In this document: piece by piece, positions 21,297 through 32,900 of the stretch
Numbering within the stretch: position 1 is the first letter of the stretch
How the letters are laid out: each line of letters starts with the position of its first letter
Assembly: GCF_030247195.1 (NCBI RefSeq)
Contig: NC_080671.1
Location: 107,805,845 to 107,869,844 of the forward strand
Direction of reading: 5' to 3'
DNA length: 64,000 bases
Source: Topomyia yanbarensis
Taxonomy: Eukaryota > Arthropoda > Insecta > Diptera > Culicidae
The notes under the pieces: generated by a model
The model's database searches: none
The model's input: only the letters and a program-made list of their open reading frames with translations
Told to the model about the DNA's origin: nothing
Program-made: the position numbers and the translations under genes

Positions 21297-23296
21297 TAGT
21301 TAGTCGGAAAACCGCGAAGACCGCACGTACTGCAAAATATGCCCCGAGGCTGTCTACACATCGCTACGTGATGACCAATCCTCCCGCAATTGTAGCAGGT
21401 ATTGGCCGGTGGGGGAATGTGCGTGTTTATCAATTCTTCCAACGTGAACTGTGGACGAGAATTGAACCCAGATGGCACCGCGATCGGGTCTGGTCGGGCG
21501 GTATTTTGAGACGAATTTTGACTCGTTTGGGTGTTCGGTAAGGATTGGTTGTTTTTGTTGGAAAGTTGATTGGGACGAGACGAATTAGTGGATGTGTGTG
21601 AATTGTTTCTATTTTGGTTGACCTGAGATACTGCTGCGGTTTGATCTATCACCTGTTGAGTCTGGGATTGGTTCTTATTTTTTTTCTTCGAATTGTTTTC
21701 AGAGCTTTCGACCACTTGGACATTCCTGTCCGCCCCGAAAACCTTGTTGTATGCCGAGAAATTTAATGCATCTAATTTCTGTCCAGCAGCAACAAGTGTT
21801 TCAAGGTCGACTATCGGAATAAATGTCATTTGTCGCTTGTAGTCTACTCGCATATTCTGCTGTAGAATCTGTACTTTTTCGTAATCGGGAATCTGAACAC
21901 TCATGGTTCTGAACAGTTTCTCGATTTCGAAATAGTACTCGTGGAAAGATTCATGTTTTTGTTGACGACGCTGGTAAATTTTCATTTTGATCAACGCGTC
22001 CAAATCAGGGTGCATGTAGGTGCGTTTTAATTCAAATACCAAATGCTGCCAATTCATCAATCTACCAGTGGCTCTTTGTGCCATATACCACTTGAGCGCT
22101 GAACCAACAAACAAATGCACAGCCGACTCGAAAAGCTCGACTTCCGACACATGCTCAGCTTGGGATAAAGCCTGTACAATTTCCAGAAACTCATTTAACT
22201 TCAGCCCTTGATCGTCACCACTGTATTTAGTGATGTTCCATTTGGACACAGGAAGAGTGTGACGGTTGTGGTACGGTGCGGGGTACGGATTGTGTAGAAC
22301 ACCACTATACATGGGAGGTGAATTTCGTTTAGGGAAAGATGGGATAGCCGAAGCATGGTTGTACATTTCGGGATTTGCTCCAGGAGGATTAGAAATTCTC
22401 GTCGGGTGATAGGGAATATTGTATGTATTGTTGGGAACTGGTATATTGTTAGAATGTAATGTACGATCTGGGATATTTTGAAAATTATGGTAACTAGATG
22501 AAGTATCGAATGAATTGGAAGGCTTTATAGGCGGAAAATTATAGTTTTGAAATGTTCTGAAATTTGTATCGGGGTGTTGTGAATATGAAGTAAATTGAGC
22601 ATGATCGGGAAGAGTTTGAGTTACAGCATCTTTTACTTCTCTTCGTCGGGCTAAATCGGCTTCTAGATCCGTAATTCTCGCTTGCAACGAATGGATCCAA
22701 TCAAGGTCATCCTGACTAAGAACGGAAACTCTCGGTCTAGGATTTTCATCTGCTTTGTCTGCATCCAACAGAGCTAAAATATCATTTCCCTCTTGCTGAT
22801 CACTCTGCAAAGACGAAGCAGAACCTCGAAAGAAATATTCAAGAACCTCCGCTAATTCAACCACCGTATTTTGCAATTGACTGTGCAAGTTAGGCGACCC
22901 CCGCGAGTCCCTCAACACAGTCACTAAACGCATACCGACGTGTACCATTCTAGTGGAACAAACCTTCTTTTCCTCATCATCCTCCTGTTCCAAACACGAT
23001 TTCAACTCGATAAACTTATGCGTACAAACCTCGACTTCCACAGTAGGATCACCCACTACTCTTCGTGGGCATTTTCCCGACGGATCATCCCTTTCCACCT
23101 TCAATTGGTCTCGCAGCCACTTGCGTTTTCGTGAGCGATCGAGACCGATAGACAAACTGACAGAACGGGCAGTCAGTTCATAATTCAGTTCATCGTCGGC
23201 TAAAAACTCCACACTCATATCAAAATACCAACCTTGGATCAGCTCACTAGCTTGATCGAATGTGAGCTGTGCCATTGCCATTGTATAAAAAGGCAA
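21227..23296 (-). CDS. gag: Gag structural protein
   Basis: Frame of 689 codons. Methionines at residues 1, 6 and 8 are all possible starts. The first third contains an acidic stretch and a possible coiled coil near residues 200-220 (ITDLEADLARR). The middle is rich in N, P, S and Y. A capsid-like retrotransposon gag domain follows (about 350-510; WNITKYSG, ALKWYMAQ and FHEYYFEIEKLF are typical). After an N/Q/S-rich linker there is one classical CCHC knuckle at 634-647 (CYNCGRIGHHVAMC) and a second cysteine cluster at 655-671 lacking the usual histidine. It forms the particle and binds the RNA. It overlaps pol by 70 bases in the -1 frame relation. Confidence 0.95.
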   Translation of the reverse strand: MPFYTMAMAQLTFDQASELIQGWYFDMSVEFLADDELNYELTARSVSLSIGLDRSRKRKWLRDQLKVERDDPSGKCPRRVVGDPTVEVEVCTHKFIELKSCLEQEDDEEKKVCSTRMVHVGMRLVTVLRDSRGSPNLHSQLQNTVVELAEVLEYFFRGSASSLQSDQQEGNDILALLDADKADENPRPRVSVLSQDDLDWIHSLQARITDLEADLARRREVKDAVTQTLPDHAQFTSYSQHPDTNFRTFQNYNFPPIKPSNSFDTSSSYHNFQNIPDRTLHSNNIPVPNNTYNIPYHPTRISNPPGANPEMYNHASAIPSFPKRNSPPMYSGVLHNPYPAPYHNRHTLPVSKWNITKYSGDDQGLKLNEFLEIVQALSQAEHVSEVELFESAVHLFVGSALKWYMAQRATGRLMNWQHLVFELKRTYMHPDLDALIKMKIYQRRQQKHESFHEYYFEIEKLFRTMSVQIPDYEKVQILQQNMRVDYKRQMTFIPIVDLETLVAAGQKLDALNFSAYNKVFGADRNVQVVESSENNSKKKNKNQSQTQQVIDQTAAVSQVNQNRNNSHTSTNSSRPNQLSNKNNQSLPNTQTSQNSSQNTARPDPIAVPSGFNSRPQFTLEELINTHIPPPANTCYNCGRIGHHVAMCRQPRGIFCSTCGLRGFPTNYCPFCLKNGPNANQNRRSQTPNA
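21244..21284 (-). promoter_or_regulatory. -1 ribosomal frameshift signal
   Basis: In gag frame the codons TTA AAA AAC create the overlapping slippery heptamers T-TTA-AAA and A-AAA-AAC (21275-21284). Nine bases later comes a 6-bp stem, GCGAAC pairing with GTTCGC (21260-21265 and 21244-21249), with a 10-base loop. Slipping back one base at A-AAA-AAC continues in the pol frame. This layout matches known retroviral and gypsy-type sites. Confidence 0.85.
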
Positions 23297-23693
23297 AAAT
23301 TAACAAAATTATCACAAACCTCAAATAGTTTTAACACCCGCTAGAAAAGTAAACAAAAACCCGACAAGAAACAAATGTAATGGTATTAGTAAATGTCAAA
23401 TTCAATCCGATCAATGCTACCTGTGTATGAAAAATGTTCAAAACAAACGATCAATTTTTCTACTCAAGCACTAGCAAACGACGGCGTGCCAGATATACAA
23501 TTTTTCATCACTCGCAACAATTCGCAATTCCACTAATCACAATTAAATTTCAGAATCAACTTCCAGATTGGATATCGACCCAATGACTTCGCGATTAATG
23601 AAGTGAACAATGTGAATTGAATTTCTCCGGGAGACACAACGAAAAAGGGATTTGCTTCTGGTCTTGGAAACAAATCACTTTTTCTTTTATTTT
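23297..23693 (-). other. 5' untranslated leader of the LTR element
   Basis: About 400 bases between primer site and gag start. No ORF of note on the sense strand. It would hold the packaging signal, which I cannot identify. Confidence 0.7.
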
Positions 23694-23706
23694 GCGTTGG
23701 GCGCCA
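23694..23706 (-). other. Primer binding site, tRNA-Lys type
   Basis: On the minus strand it reads TGGCGCCCAACGC, starting two bases after the 5' LTR. The complement GCGTTGGGCGCCA matches the 3' end of insect tRNA-Lys as I remember it. Confidence 0.85.
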
Positions 23707-23708
23707 AT

Positions 23709-24924
23709 TGTTACGTATCGATTTCGTAACGTTCTTATTGTGGTGGTGGGGCCACACTGTACTCACCAGCTATTAGGGTCGTTTCACGGTTGTCTCCTGG
23801 AGAAATTCACACTGGGCGGACTTTTCTTCCCACACTATGGTCACTGAGCGAATCGTAATTAATTTTCGGCGGAAACAAGTACCTAAAGGAATGCACTGTA
23901 AACAAAATGGACGACACAACTTGTATATACAGACCATACACTTTTTATTTAACACTACTATTCTTTTTTTTTGATTTCTTGACTTGAGCCAGAAGGGCTA
24001 TTAATAAAAACAAACAAATTTATTACTTGCTTTTTATTCGACGAAAACTTTCTTCTGTCGATACCGTTGCGATCGTGATGACGTTGGTCGACTTGCAGCT
24101 GGCTCGATGAGGCGCGGGCTTCGACGGTGGTGCAGTAACGTACGGACTATAGCGACGGGGGACTCCTGAAGAAGCAGCAACTCGGCCTATTGGTAGCGGA
24201 GGCCTGCGTTTCACTTTTGGGCCCGGAGAGTGGTACAATGCGCACTTTATCTTCTACACGAGTGTCTAACACTAAGTCGAGTGGGATTTACAGCGTTTTC
24301 GGTCTAGTAGAGCCTACCCTCCGGTACTTGGGTACTGGCCTCTACAATGGCGTAAAAATCTTGCCAATCACTGACCGTTCTTGCACTCGCGTCGTACTAG
24401 TACACTACACAGAAACCGGTAACCACACTTATCCCACTCGACTGGCCGGACAGAACCTTAACGTTCGTGTGGTGGTTCTGAACGGCGAAAACAAGATCCT
24501 ACGGATCAGCTTATATCACAAGACTTTTCTTACGATGGAAACGCGCGGTCAAGTATCTAGTGACTCGCTGCTGCTAGTCTTCACTCCTCCGGGCCGATTA
24601 ACTATTAGAGACCGCATTAAGATTTCGCGGTACATTTTATCATTGCCCTGTCCACTTTCCAACACATACCCTCCGCGCCTCCTCGCATCCTGCCACCCCG
24701 CATTTGATGACGGTGATGATGCGATGACAGAATGATGATGGTTGACGTTTACAAACATGTTATCGTTTTGGTTGGTGTCACGAAATATGCTCAAATTTTA
24801 GTACAATGTATTGACATGCTAAACGTGCGGTACTTGTTTCCTTGATTTTTTTTATAATGAACAATTATAACGAATATAATAACAAAATGAATAATAAATA
24901 AACAAGCAAAATAAATAACAAATA

Positions 24925-24963
<39 letters not shown>

Positions 24964-25305
24964 GCACATAAATATATAAATAAATAAATAAGTAAATAAA
25001 TCTATGAACAAATAAATAACGAAACCTACATTTGACACCAACCAGGGCTATTAAGCAGAACTTAAACGCGACTCAAACATGCAAGCACGGAGTAGTAACG
25101 GTTTGACGTTTAAATTCTACTTAGACATTTACGAACAATAATTTTAAAGTATAAACAAAGAACAGGCGTCGTCAAATACACGAGATAGACCGTACACTGT
25201 TATTTATTTATACGACAAAAAAAAATAACAATATTTACAAATATATACAAGCTGGGCTCAGTGACCAAAGCGACGATATTGTGACCTAAAAAATCACAGG
25301 TCACA
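23709..25305 (-). repeat. 5' LTR (1597 bp)
   Basis: Partner of 15369-16973 at a constant offset of 8340 over the first 1.13 kb without a visible mismatch. It carries the promoter for the element. The terminal everted AGGTCA pair lies at 25281-25305. Confidence 0.95.
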
Positions 25306-25386
25306 AATTTAACTTTGAAATATAAACGTCGGTCCGATCCTTTATATTTCGCAATATTGTTGTACTGAGTCAATTTTCACTTTTAA

Positions 25387-26311
25387 CCCCAGAACGTTGC
25401 ACTGGGGTACAAATGTACCCCACGCCTTCTTTGGAGCCGTATGAAAACGAGAATTCTGCACCTGAGACCCTAACCATAATTCAATTTAGAGTGCTTAGTA
25501 AGAGTAGGAAAAAGTGGTATAGCCAGTTTACTTATAGCCTTCGTGGAAGCAGGTGTCGAAGTTGGCGTGGGGTACATTTGTACCCCAGTGTACCAGTGTT
25601 GCCGTTGGCATTTCGTCAGGTTTTGTGTTGTCAGTGGAAATTTGACTCGTGACAATACCAGTTTGAATACTTGTTATTTTATTGCGTAAGTAACAATTAG
25701 TATTATAAAATCGTTTTTAATCATTTATTCAATCAATTTAATTTATCTTTGAAGTAGAAAAAAATAGTTCTTATTTTTGCTGATTTTTATTGTTGTATTG
25801 TTTATTTCTTATAGTTTTTCAAAACAATGGCTCGCAAGTATAACTTGCGCACAGTTGCAGCTGTAACAGTAACGTTGCGTGTTACCAATGTAATGTATTA
25901 CCGGTCAGAAAGGTTTTTTTTAAATTGCAATTTCCACCCCATTTCGTGATATTTTCCAAAATCCAATTTTTAAACATTCACTCTTCCAAATAATTGCACT
26001 TTTTCAAAAATATTGAAGTTCCATTTTATACCGTTTCTAGACCATTCTTTCAACTTTTAGAATCATTTGATTTTTGTTCAAATCAGTTGAAAATTCGCAA
26101 AGTAATAGTAATTTTTGTGAACTTTTTTGTATAAACCATTATACAAACCACACAGCTGTTTTTGTAATTAAAAAACGAAGAAAATGATGTACCATATATT
26201 TCTTTTGTTTGCATTTTTATCTGCGAAAATTGCGATCAAATCGTGGGGTACATTAATTTGTACCCCAGTGCAACGTTCTAGGGTAGAAAATGCAAGTGGA
26301 TCGTTCTAGGG
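25387..26311. mobile_element. piggyBac-type MITE (925 bp, TTAA target)
   Basis: TTAA flanks both sides (25383-25386 and 26312-26315). Termini read CCCCAGAACGTTGCACTGGGG on the left and, reversed, CCCTAGAACGATC on the right, the latter resembling the piggyBac terminus. A second, inner repeat with AACGTTGCACTGGGGTACAAA occurs just inside each end, and a GGGGTACATTTGTACCCC palindrome recurs near 25568. No transposase ORF is present, so it is nonautonomous. Confidence 0.85.
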
Positions 26312-26315
26312 TTAA

Positions 26316-26562
26316 GGGGCCATTCATAAATTACGTAACGCCTTTAAGAGGAGAGGGGGTACGATAAAGTGTCACATGTTGTGACTTATGGGGGAGTAAG
26401 CTGGAACGTTACGTAACATGTTTTTACTGAAGAAAAAAAGTTTTTTTTTGAGAAATTGGTTACGTAATAGGAGAGGGGGTATAGACAAATTTGTGACAAT
26501 TTGTTACATGGGGGGTGTCAATTTTGAGCAATTTTTGCGTTACGTAATTTATGAATGGTCCC
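26316..26562. mobile_element. PIF/Harbinger-type MITE (247 bp, TAA target)
   Basis: Inverted termini GGGGCCATTCATAAATTACG and, reversed, GGGACCATTCATAAATTACG, extended by TAACGC. TAA is on both sides (26313-26315 and 26563-26565). A three-base TWA duplication is the Harbinger signature. A relative with TTA lies at 57670-57956. The left TAA is shared with the right TTAA of the piggyBac-type element. Confidence 0.85.
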
Positions 26563-26565
26563 TAA

Positions 26566-27539
26566 TCAATAAGAACATTTCTGAAGATAAATGTGAAAGT
26601 TCGAAAACTATAGTTCAATTTTGTTGCAAGATTCATTTAGATAGTTTTTCTATTGCATAGAACTACACCAAACTTTTGGTTGTATTTTAAAGGGTCAATT
26701 TAACGACTTCTTCCAAAATATGGCGAACCTACTCCCATTCGTGCATTTGGTACGATATGTTAAAATGTTAAGGATATCCTAAAAGAATTGGTACACTTAA
26801 GGGTTTATATATGAAGTGAATCGAGAAAGTTTTGGAACTGTCATCATTGTCTATTCAAAATTACAAAAGTTTGCTAAACAAACTTTCTATAATAAGGTTG
26901 TGAATATTATAAAGTATTTAATTTTTTTTAATTAAATGATTTATAATAAACGGAATATTGACCTTCGCTCGTCAATGCAGTTTATTTTGTATGTTCACCG
27001 TACATGATTTCTCACGAATCGCTGAACTGCAAAAAAATTTCCAGTAATTATGATGATTTTCCCTAATGGGTTTTGAGTTTTTTAATTTAATTTATCCTAA
27101 TAATATTATAAGTGTTTTAAGGTCGTTTAATTTTGAATTTTATTCATTGAATTTATTTTATTCTATTTATTTTCTTCATTTTATTAATTTTACCATGCCT
27201 ACTTATTTTGTTTATTTTGTTCATTCCATGTTTTACTTATTTTGTTTATTTTAATTGTTTTTTTTTAATTTTATTCGTTTTATGTAGTTTATTTATTTTG
27301 TTTCACTTGATTTATTTTTGATATTTTATTTAGTTTATATATTTGATTTATTTTGTTGATTTCATTTTTTTTATACATTTGATATATTTTAATTACTTTA
27401 TTTATTGTATTCATTTCATTTGTTCATTCTATTCATTTTATATTTTGCTTTGTTTTATTTCATTTTTTATTTTATATTTTATATTTATATCAATTTCATT
27501 TATTCTATTATTTTCATAACTTTTTTATATTGTCTGATT
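26566..27539. other. Spacer; T-rich low-complexity tract from 27060
   Basis: No gene. From 27060 the sequence is a degenerate TTTAT/TTTTG array typical of old slippage. Confidence 0.65.
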
Positions 27540-27774
27540 GAGTGATTCTTAACCTAGGGTCCACAGACGCCTAGGGGGCCGTGAAGTCGTTGCTGGGGGT
27601 TCGCGAAGAAAAACATGTTTTCCGAGTGTATATATAAATTTCCAGTTTTGTTTTCTAACAAACTGAAAATAACATATTGATAATATACAAAATCGATGTT
27701 TATCGGTGGAGATCCGCAGCAACCAAAGGTGATTTCTAAGGGGTCCGTGGTACGAAAAAGGTTAAGAACCACTC
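27540..27774. mobile_element. hAT-like MITE (235 bp)
   Basis: Termini GAGTGATTCTTAACC and, reversed, GAGTGGTTCTTAACC, followed on both sides by GGGTCC-containing sequence. This resembles hAT nonautonomous elements. I could not see a clean 8-bp target duplication. Confidence 0.65.
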
Positions 27775-27867
27775 TGCACAGTGTTTGAAAACGTCGCTTT
27801 CGTGCTCAAAAATAATAGCATCAAAATACATTTTTTAGAGATTAATTAACCTAAAAGTATTAAAGGA

Positions 27868-27946
27868 TTTTTTTTAAATTCGTTTATTTGACATGGCTCA
27901 TAGCGGTAGCTTAACGGAGCCGTGGATCTTTTGTATGTTTAAAAAT
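27868..27946 (-). repeat. 3' tail of an older non-LTR element
   Basis: On the minus strand it reads GATCCACGGCTCCGTTAAGC, later GTCAAATAAACGAA and a poly(A) run. The layout parallels the 3' tail of the full-length non-LTR element beside it (GGCACCGCC, TATCAAATAAACGAA, poly(A)). It was split from 37653 onward by that insertion. Confidence 0.6.
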
Positions 27947-27959
27947 ACAAACAGGAATT

Positions 27960-28763
27960 TTTTTTTTATTCATTTCGTTTATTTGATAGGCACAAATGCG
28001 TTAGCTGGGCGGTGCCGAATTCTTTTGTTTTTACATTTTGAATATCTTAAAACTAGGAGGTTACAATGTTGAAATATTTTTTTTATAAAAGAGAAAAAAT
28101 TTACAGCTATCTTAAGACTAGAAAAAAAAATTCTATATATAAGAGAGGGGGCAAAAGATTTTTTTTTATGAAAAATTTTAAAACAAGGAATTCAATAGTA
28201 ATAGTTTTTTAGGAAATATTTACAGTTATCTTAAAACTAACAATATAGTTTGGTACACAAAAGGGGGAACAAATATTTATGAAAAATTTCACAGATGTTT
28301 TAAAACTAGGGATACAATTCTATTTACAAGATGGGGGACAATAGTTTTAACAAAGAGTAGAAATTACAACTATCTTAAAACTAGGAATACGGAATACAAA
28401 TTTGATTTTTTATTGGATACTTATGCTTGGTCATTTCCAAAATCGGTGTAGAAGTAGTTGTATCAAGGACAGGGGAGAGAAGGCGTAGATGGTGACCGGT
28501 AGAGAAGAGCAAAACTTGCAACTTTCGGACAAACGGGAGATCAGCGAAACAAATTTCCGCCTCAGTCTAGTAGGTCGGATTGGCGGATGGTATTCTTCGG
28601 ACCCGCGGGGAATCCTTCAAAGGGAATCCTTCGTACCTCGAGTCGCTCTCGCTTCAGATTCCGTAGTGATAAGGGCGACGGCGGTTACATAGTGGCAGTC
28701 TGAAGCTTATCGGTTCCACACGGCAAGAGGAAACTTCTAAAAACGAGAAATAAAAGAGAGGGG
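27960..28763 (-). other. 3' UTR and poly(A) of the non-LTR element
   Basis: Contains four or five degenerate repeats of a unit like ATCTTAAAACTAG preceded by ACA, spaced about 80-100 bp (near 28050, 28110, 28225, 28300 and 28375). It ends in a poly(A) run on the minus strand. The last 200 bases match 58915-59115 closely. Confidence 0.8.
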
Positions 28764-31349
28764 CTAAATTTGGATATTTATCGTTTTTATGAAAGTATAA
28801 ATAAGGGACATATAGGGGAAATCACGATTTGCCAGCATATCTCGGACTGGGACTTTGGGTGGTCTACCTCGGGCCCGAAGGGAATCCTTTAACTGAGACC
28901 TGGCGTCCAAATACCCGGCGCATACCCAGACAACGTGCTCGATGTCATGATAGCCCTCGTCACAAGCGCACAGACTACTCTCCGCAAGCCCAATACGCCG
29001 CAAATGTGCATCTAAGGTGTAGTGGTTGGACATAAGTCGGGACATTACACGAATAAAATCCCGACCCACATCCATCCCCCTGAACCAAGGCTTCGTTGAT
29101 ACCTTTGGGATAATCGAATGTAGCCATCGTCCAAGTTCACCATTGCTCCACGAGGTTTGCCAACTGTTGAGTGTCCTCTGACGACAAATACTAAAAAATT
29201 CGTTGAAGCAGATTGGTCTTTCGTATATGTCACCATTTAATGCGCCCACCTTTGCTAATGAGTCGGCCTTTTCATTGCCCGGGATAGAACAATGAGAGGG
29301 GACCCAAACAAAGGTAATCTGATAAGATTTTTCAGATAACGTACACAAGGACTCCTGTATCTTCCCCAGAAAATACGGGAATTGCTTTTTAGGCTTCACC
29401 GCACAAAGAGCCTCGATAGAGCTGAGGCTGTCCGAAATGATGAAGTAGTGATCTGTGGGCAGAGTGTCGATGATCCCAAGGGTGTACTGAATTGCAGCTA
29501 ACTCTGCGACGTAAACTGAAGCGGGATCATTGAGCTTGAATGAAGCGGTGATAGTATTGTTGAAGATACCGAAGCCAGTGGACCCATCGAGATTTGATCC
29601 GTCAGTGTAGAACATTTTGTCACAGTCGACTTCTCGGAATTTATTATAAAATATATTGGGGATCACTTGCGGGCGTATATGGTCCGGGATTCCACGAATC
29701 TCTTCCTTCATGGATGTGTCGAAGAATACAGTAGAATCAGAAGTATCTAGGAAACGAACACGGTTGGGAGTATGCGTAGAAGGATTAATGCTCTGTGCCA
29801 TGTAGTCGAAGTACAAGGACATAAATCGGGTTTGAGAATTAAGCTCGACGAGCCTCTCGAAATTTTGAATAAATCGATTTTTTAGCGGAAGAACGCCCGC
29901 CAGCACTTCGAGACTCATCGTATGGGTCGAGTGCATGCAACCCAAGGCAATGCGCAAGCAACGATACTGGATTCTCTCCAGTTTGATGAAGTGTATGTTC
30001 GCAGCGGAGCGGAAACAGAAACACCCGTACTCCATCACCGACAATATCGTTGTTTTGTACAACCTGATCAGGTCTCCTGGGTGAGCACCCCACCATGTTC
30101 CAGTTATTGTTCGGAGAAAATTAATCCTTTGTTGGCATTTCTGTTTCAGATACCTAATGTGACATCCCCAGGTACCTTTAGAGTCGAACCAGACCCCGAG
30201 ATATTTAAATGTGAAAACCTGGTTGATCGTTGCACCCATTAATAGAAGCTGGAGTTGCGCCGGCTCACGCTTCCTAGAAAAAACAACCAACTCAGTTTTC
30301 TCCGTGGAGAACTCAATACCCAGCTGAAGAGCCCAAGCAGACAAATTGTCCAAGGTATTTTGTAATGGTCCTTGCAAGTCGGCAGCTTTGGGCCCTGTAA
30401 CAGAGACCACCCCGTCGTCTGCAAGTTGCCTTAGCATGCATGAATTGGCAAGACAATCGTCAATGTCATTCACGTAAAAATTGTAGAGTAGGGGACTTAG
30501 ACATGAGCCCTGGGGAAGACCCATGTAGCTAAATCGCGATGTTGTTAAATCGCCATGCGAAAAGTGCATGTGCTTTTCAGACAACAGGTTTAGCAAAAAG
30601 TTATTTAAAATTGGTGAAAGACCATGCTGGTGCAGCTTCTCTGACAGAATGTTGATAGAAACTGAGTCAAAAGCCCCCTTAATATCCAAGAAGACTGATG
30701 CCATCTGCTCTTTGTTAGCATAGGCCATTTGGATTTCTGTAGAAAGCAACGCAAGGCAATCGTTCGTCACTTTGCCTTTGCGGAAGCCAAATTGTGTATC
30801 TGACAGTAAGCCATTTGCTTCAACCCAATTGTCGAGGCGAAACAAGATCATTTTCTCGAACAACTTCCGATTACAGGACAGCATTGCAATCGGCCGATAC
30901 GAGTTGTGGTCGGAGGCTGGTTTTCCTGGTTTTTGAATGGCGATGACCTTCACTTGCCTCCAGTCATGAGGGACAATGTTACCCTCAAGAAACTTGTTAA
31001 ATAAGTTCAGCAAGCGCCTTTTTGCAGTGTCAGGCAGATTCTTCAGCAAGTTGAATTTGATTCTGTCTAACCCTGGGGCGTTATTGTTGCATGATAAGAG
31101 AGCAAGTGAAAACTCCACCATCGAAAACGGTGTTTCGTTCGCGGTATCGGGAGGAGACGCGGCGCGGCACGTTTTCTGTACCGGGACAGAGTCCGGGCAG
31201 ATCTTCTTGGCGAAAGCGAATATCCAACGGTTTGAATATTCCACGTTCTCGTTGGTACTATTACGGTTACGCATACGTCGAGCCGTACCCCAAAGAGTGC
31301 TCATCGCTGTTTCTCTCGTTAACCCGTCGACGAACCGGCGCCAATAACT
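28764..31349 (-). pseudogene. ORF2 downstream part: RT, RNase H, cysteine motif
   Basis: Open for 846 codons from an internal methionine at 31304, and really open from the insertion edge at 31349. RT lies at about residues 60-340 with D207 in FLDIKGAFD, the GLPQGSCLSPLLY block at 262-274 and ADDG at 295-298 in place of the common YADD. RNase H spans about 563-690 with D568, E601, D625 and D681. A C-x-C...H...H...C motif ends the protein (779-795). This part has no stop codon, but it has lost its endonuclease and leader to the insertion. It would have primed reverse transcription at a nicked target, with RNase H removing template RNA. Confidence 0.93.
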
Positions 31350-32900
31350 GCGTTTTACATTTCTTATAAAAGAAATGTATAGAATTCGCTCAAACTTTCA
31401 AGATTTTTTCCGAGGCCCGGAGGGCCGAGTCTTATATACCAATCGACTCAGCTCGACGATTTGGGACAATGTCTGTGTGTGTGTGTGTCTGTGTGTGTGT
31501 ATGTAACGGACAAATTCTCATTCGTGTTTCTCAGCAATGGCTGAACCAATCTTATCCAAACCAATTTTAAATGAAAGAACTAAAAAACAGTATGAACGCT
31601 ATTGATTTGTTTTTGATTATGATGTTTAGTTTCCAAGATATGAATGTTTGAATGCGTAAAAATGGCGTTTTTGCAGTTTTTTTAAATTATCTGCCGAAAT
31701 TGACAATATAGATTATATGTTTTTAGACAGCTTTAACGAATACCTTTCGAACAAGCTATAGATTGTTGAAATCGGACTATTATCAAAAGAGATATTTAAC
31801 ATTAAATGCAGACGACAGATTTTTATCATTTCCTATTGCCAGAAATATGACCAAAAACATGTAATCTATTAATAACGCCAAAACGGCTTATTTTAGGACA
31901 ATAGTATCTTCGGAGAATTTAATGGAGGTAATATGCCCTTTCTTTTGGTATTGTGCTTTTGCTGATTAATCCCCCTATGAGTGAGATATTTTCACAAATT
32001 TTCTTGGAAGTGATTATATCGAAATGATGTCTTCAGCAAATTTGTAGCTCTTACTTTTGCGAATAACTTTGCTGAAGACTTCAAATATCTATTTTTAATA
32101 CTTTAAAAGTTATGGCTTGTTGTTTGTGGATTACTCTTTGTCGCCTAATAATTGTTCAATATAGTAATAATCCATTGAAATAAGCCAAACATTATTTCGA
32201 TAAAACGAATTTTGTATTTCATTTTTCTATCTACAACCGCTAGAAATATTCACCGAACACTTCCAAGTTGTCTGGAAGGAACTTGATAACTTATCAGTAC
32301 AAAAATGTTCATTTGTGCGAACCTTCTGACTGCAATTTTTCTAACTTATGACCATCGGATCGATCTGAAACATATCGGAAAATGAAAAGTTAAATAAATA
32401 ACTCCAAGCAACGGCGTAGCCAAGAGAAGGTTTTGGGGTTTAACACAATACAACCCCCACCCTCCCACCACACCCAAAAAAAAATTGGATTGAAGTTGAA
32501 AATTTATTGATGCTGACTGATTTAATTCACTATCACAATAACAATTATCTGATCCGTACATTGATAACTTGTTGTTGTTGTAAACATCATGAGGTCTTTT
32601 GATAAATTGTCGGAATGGGGTCCTGATATATAACTGAGCTATTAGTCTTGATTTCACAGTTGTCTAATAGCATCAATATCAAATTCCTGCCTGAAAAAAT
32701 TCCAATAGAAAATTCCAGAGTTCTGTAATCAATCATAATCCTCAAATTTCTTTTCAAATTGAGCTCGCTTTTGTAGAGATGTACTGTAATAAGGGTCTTT
32801 ATTTAATAGGAAGCGAAGTTAAAATTGATTTAATGTCTATGAAACATAGAACTGCTCAGCAAAAAAAATGCATAACTTTCAACATTTGCTAAAAATGTTT

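Larger units (their letters stand above)
15365..25309 (-). mobile_element. Complete Ty3/gypsy LTR retrotransposon
   Basis: The element runs from 15369 to 25305, with AATT duplicated on both sides (15365-15368 and 25306-25309). Coding is on the minus strand, so the 5' LTR is at 23709-25305 and the 3' LTR at 15369-16973. Order on the minus strand is LTR, tRNA-Lys-type primer site, leader, gag, frameshift signal, pol (protease, reverse transcriptase, RNase H, integrase), 1.1 kb noncoding tail, polypurine tract, LTR. Protease before RT and RT before integrase is the Ty3/gypsy order. Long LTRs and the RT sequence recall the Osvaldo-like lineage, but that is a guess. There is no envelope gene. Both ORFs are open and the LTRs nearly identical, so the copy is recent and could be functional. 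Confidence 0.95.

Noticed and set aside
18129..21299. Many plus-strand open frames of 60-110 codons across the pol region
   Set aside because: They are antisense shadows of the intact pol frame and have no motif of their own.
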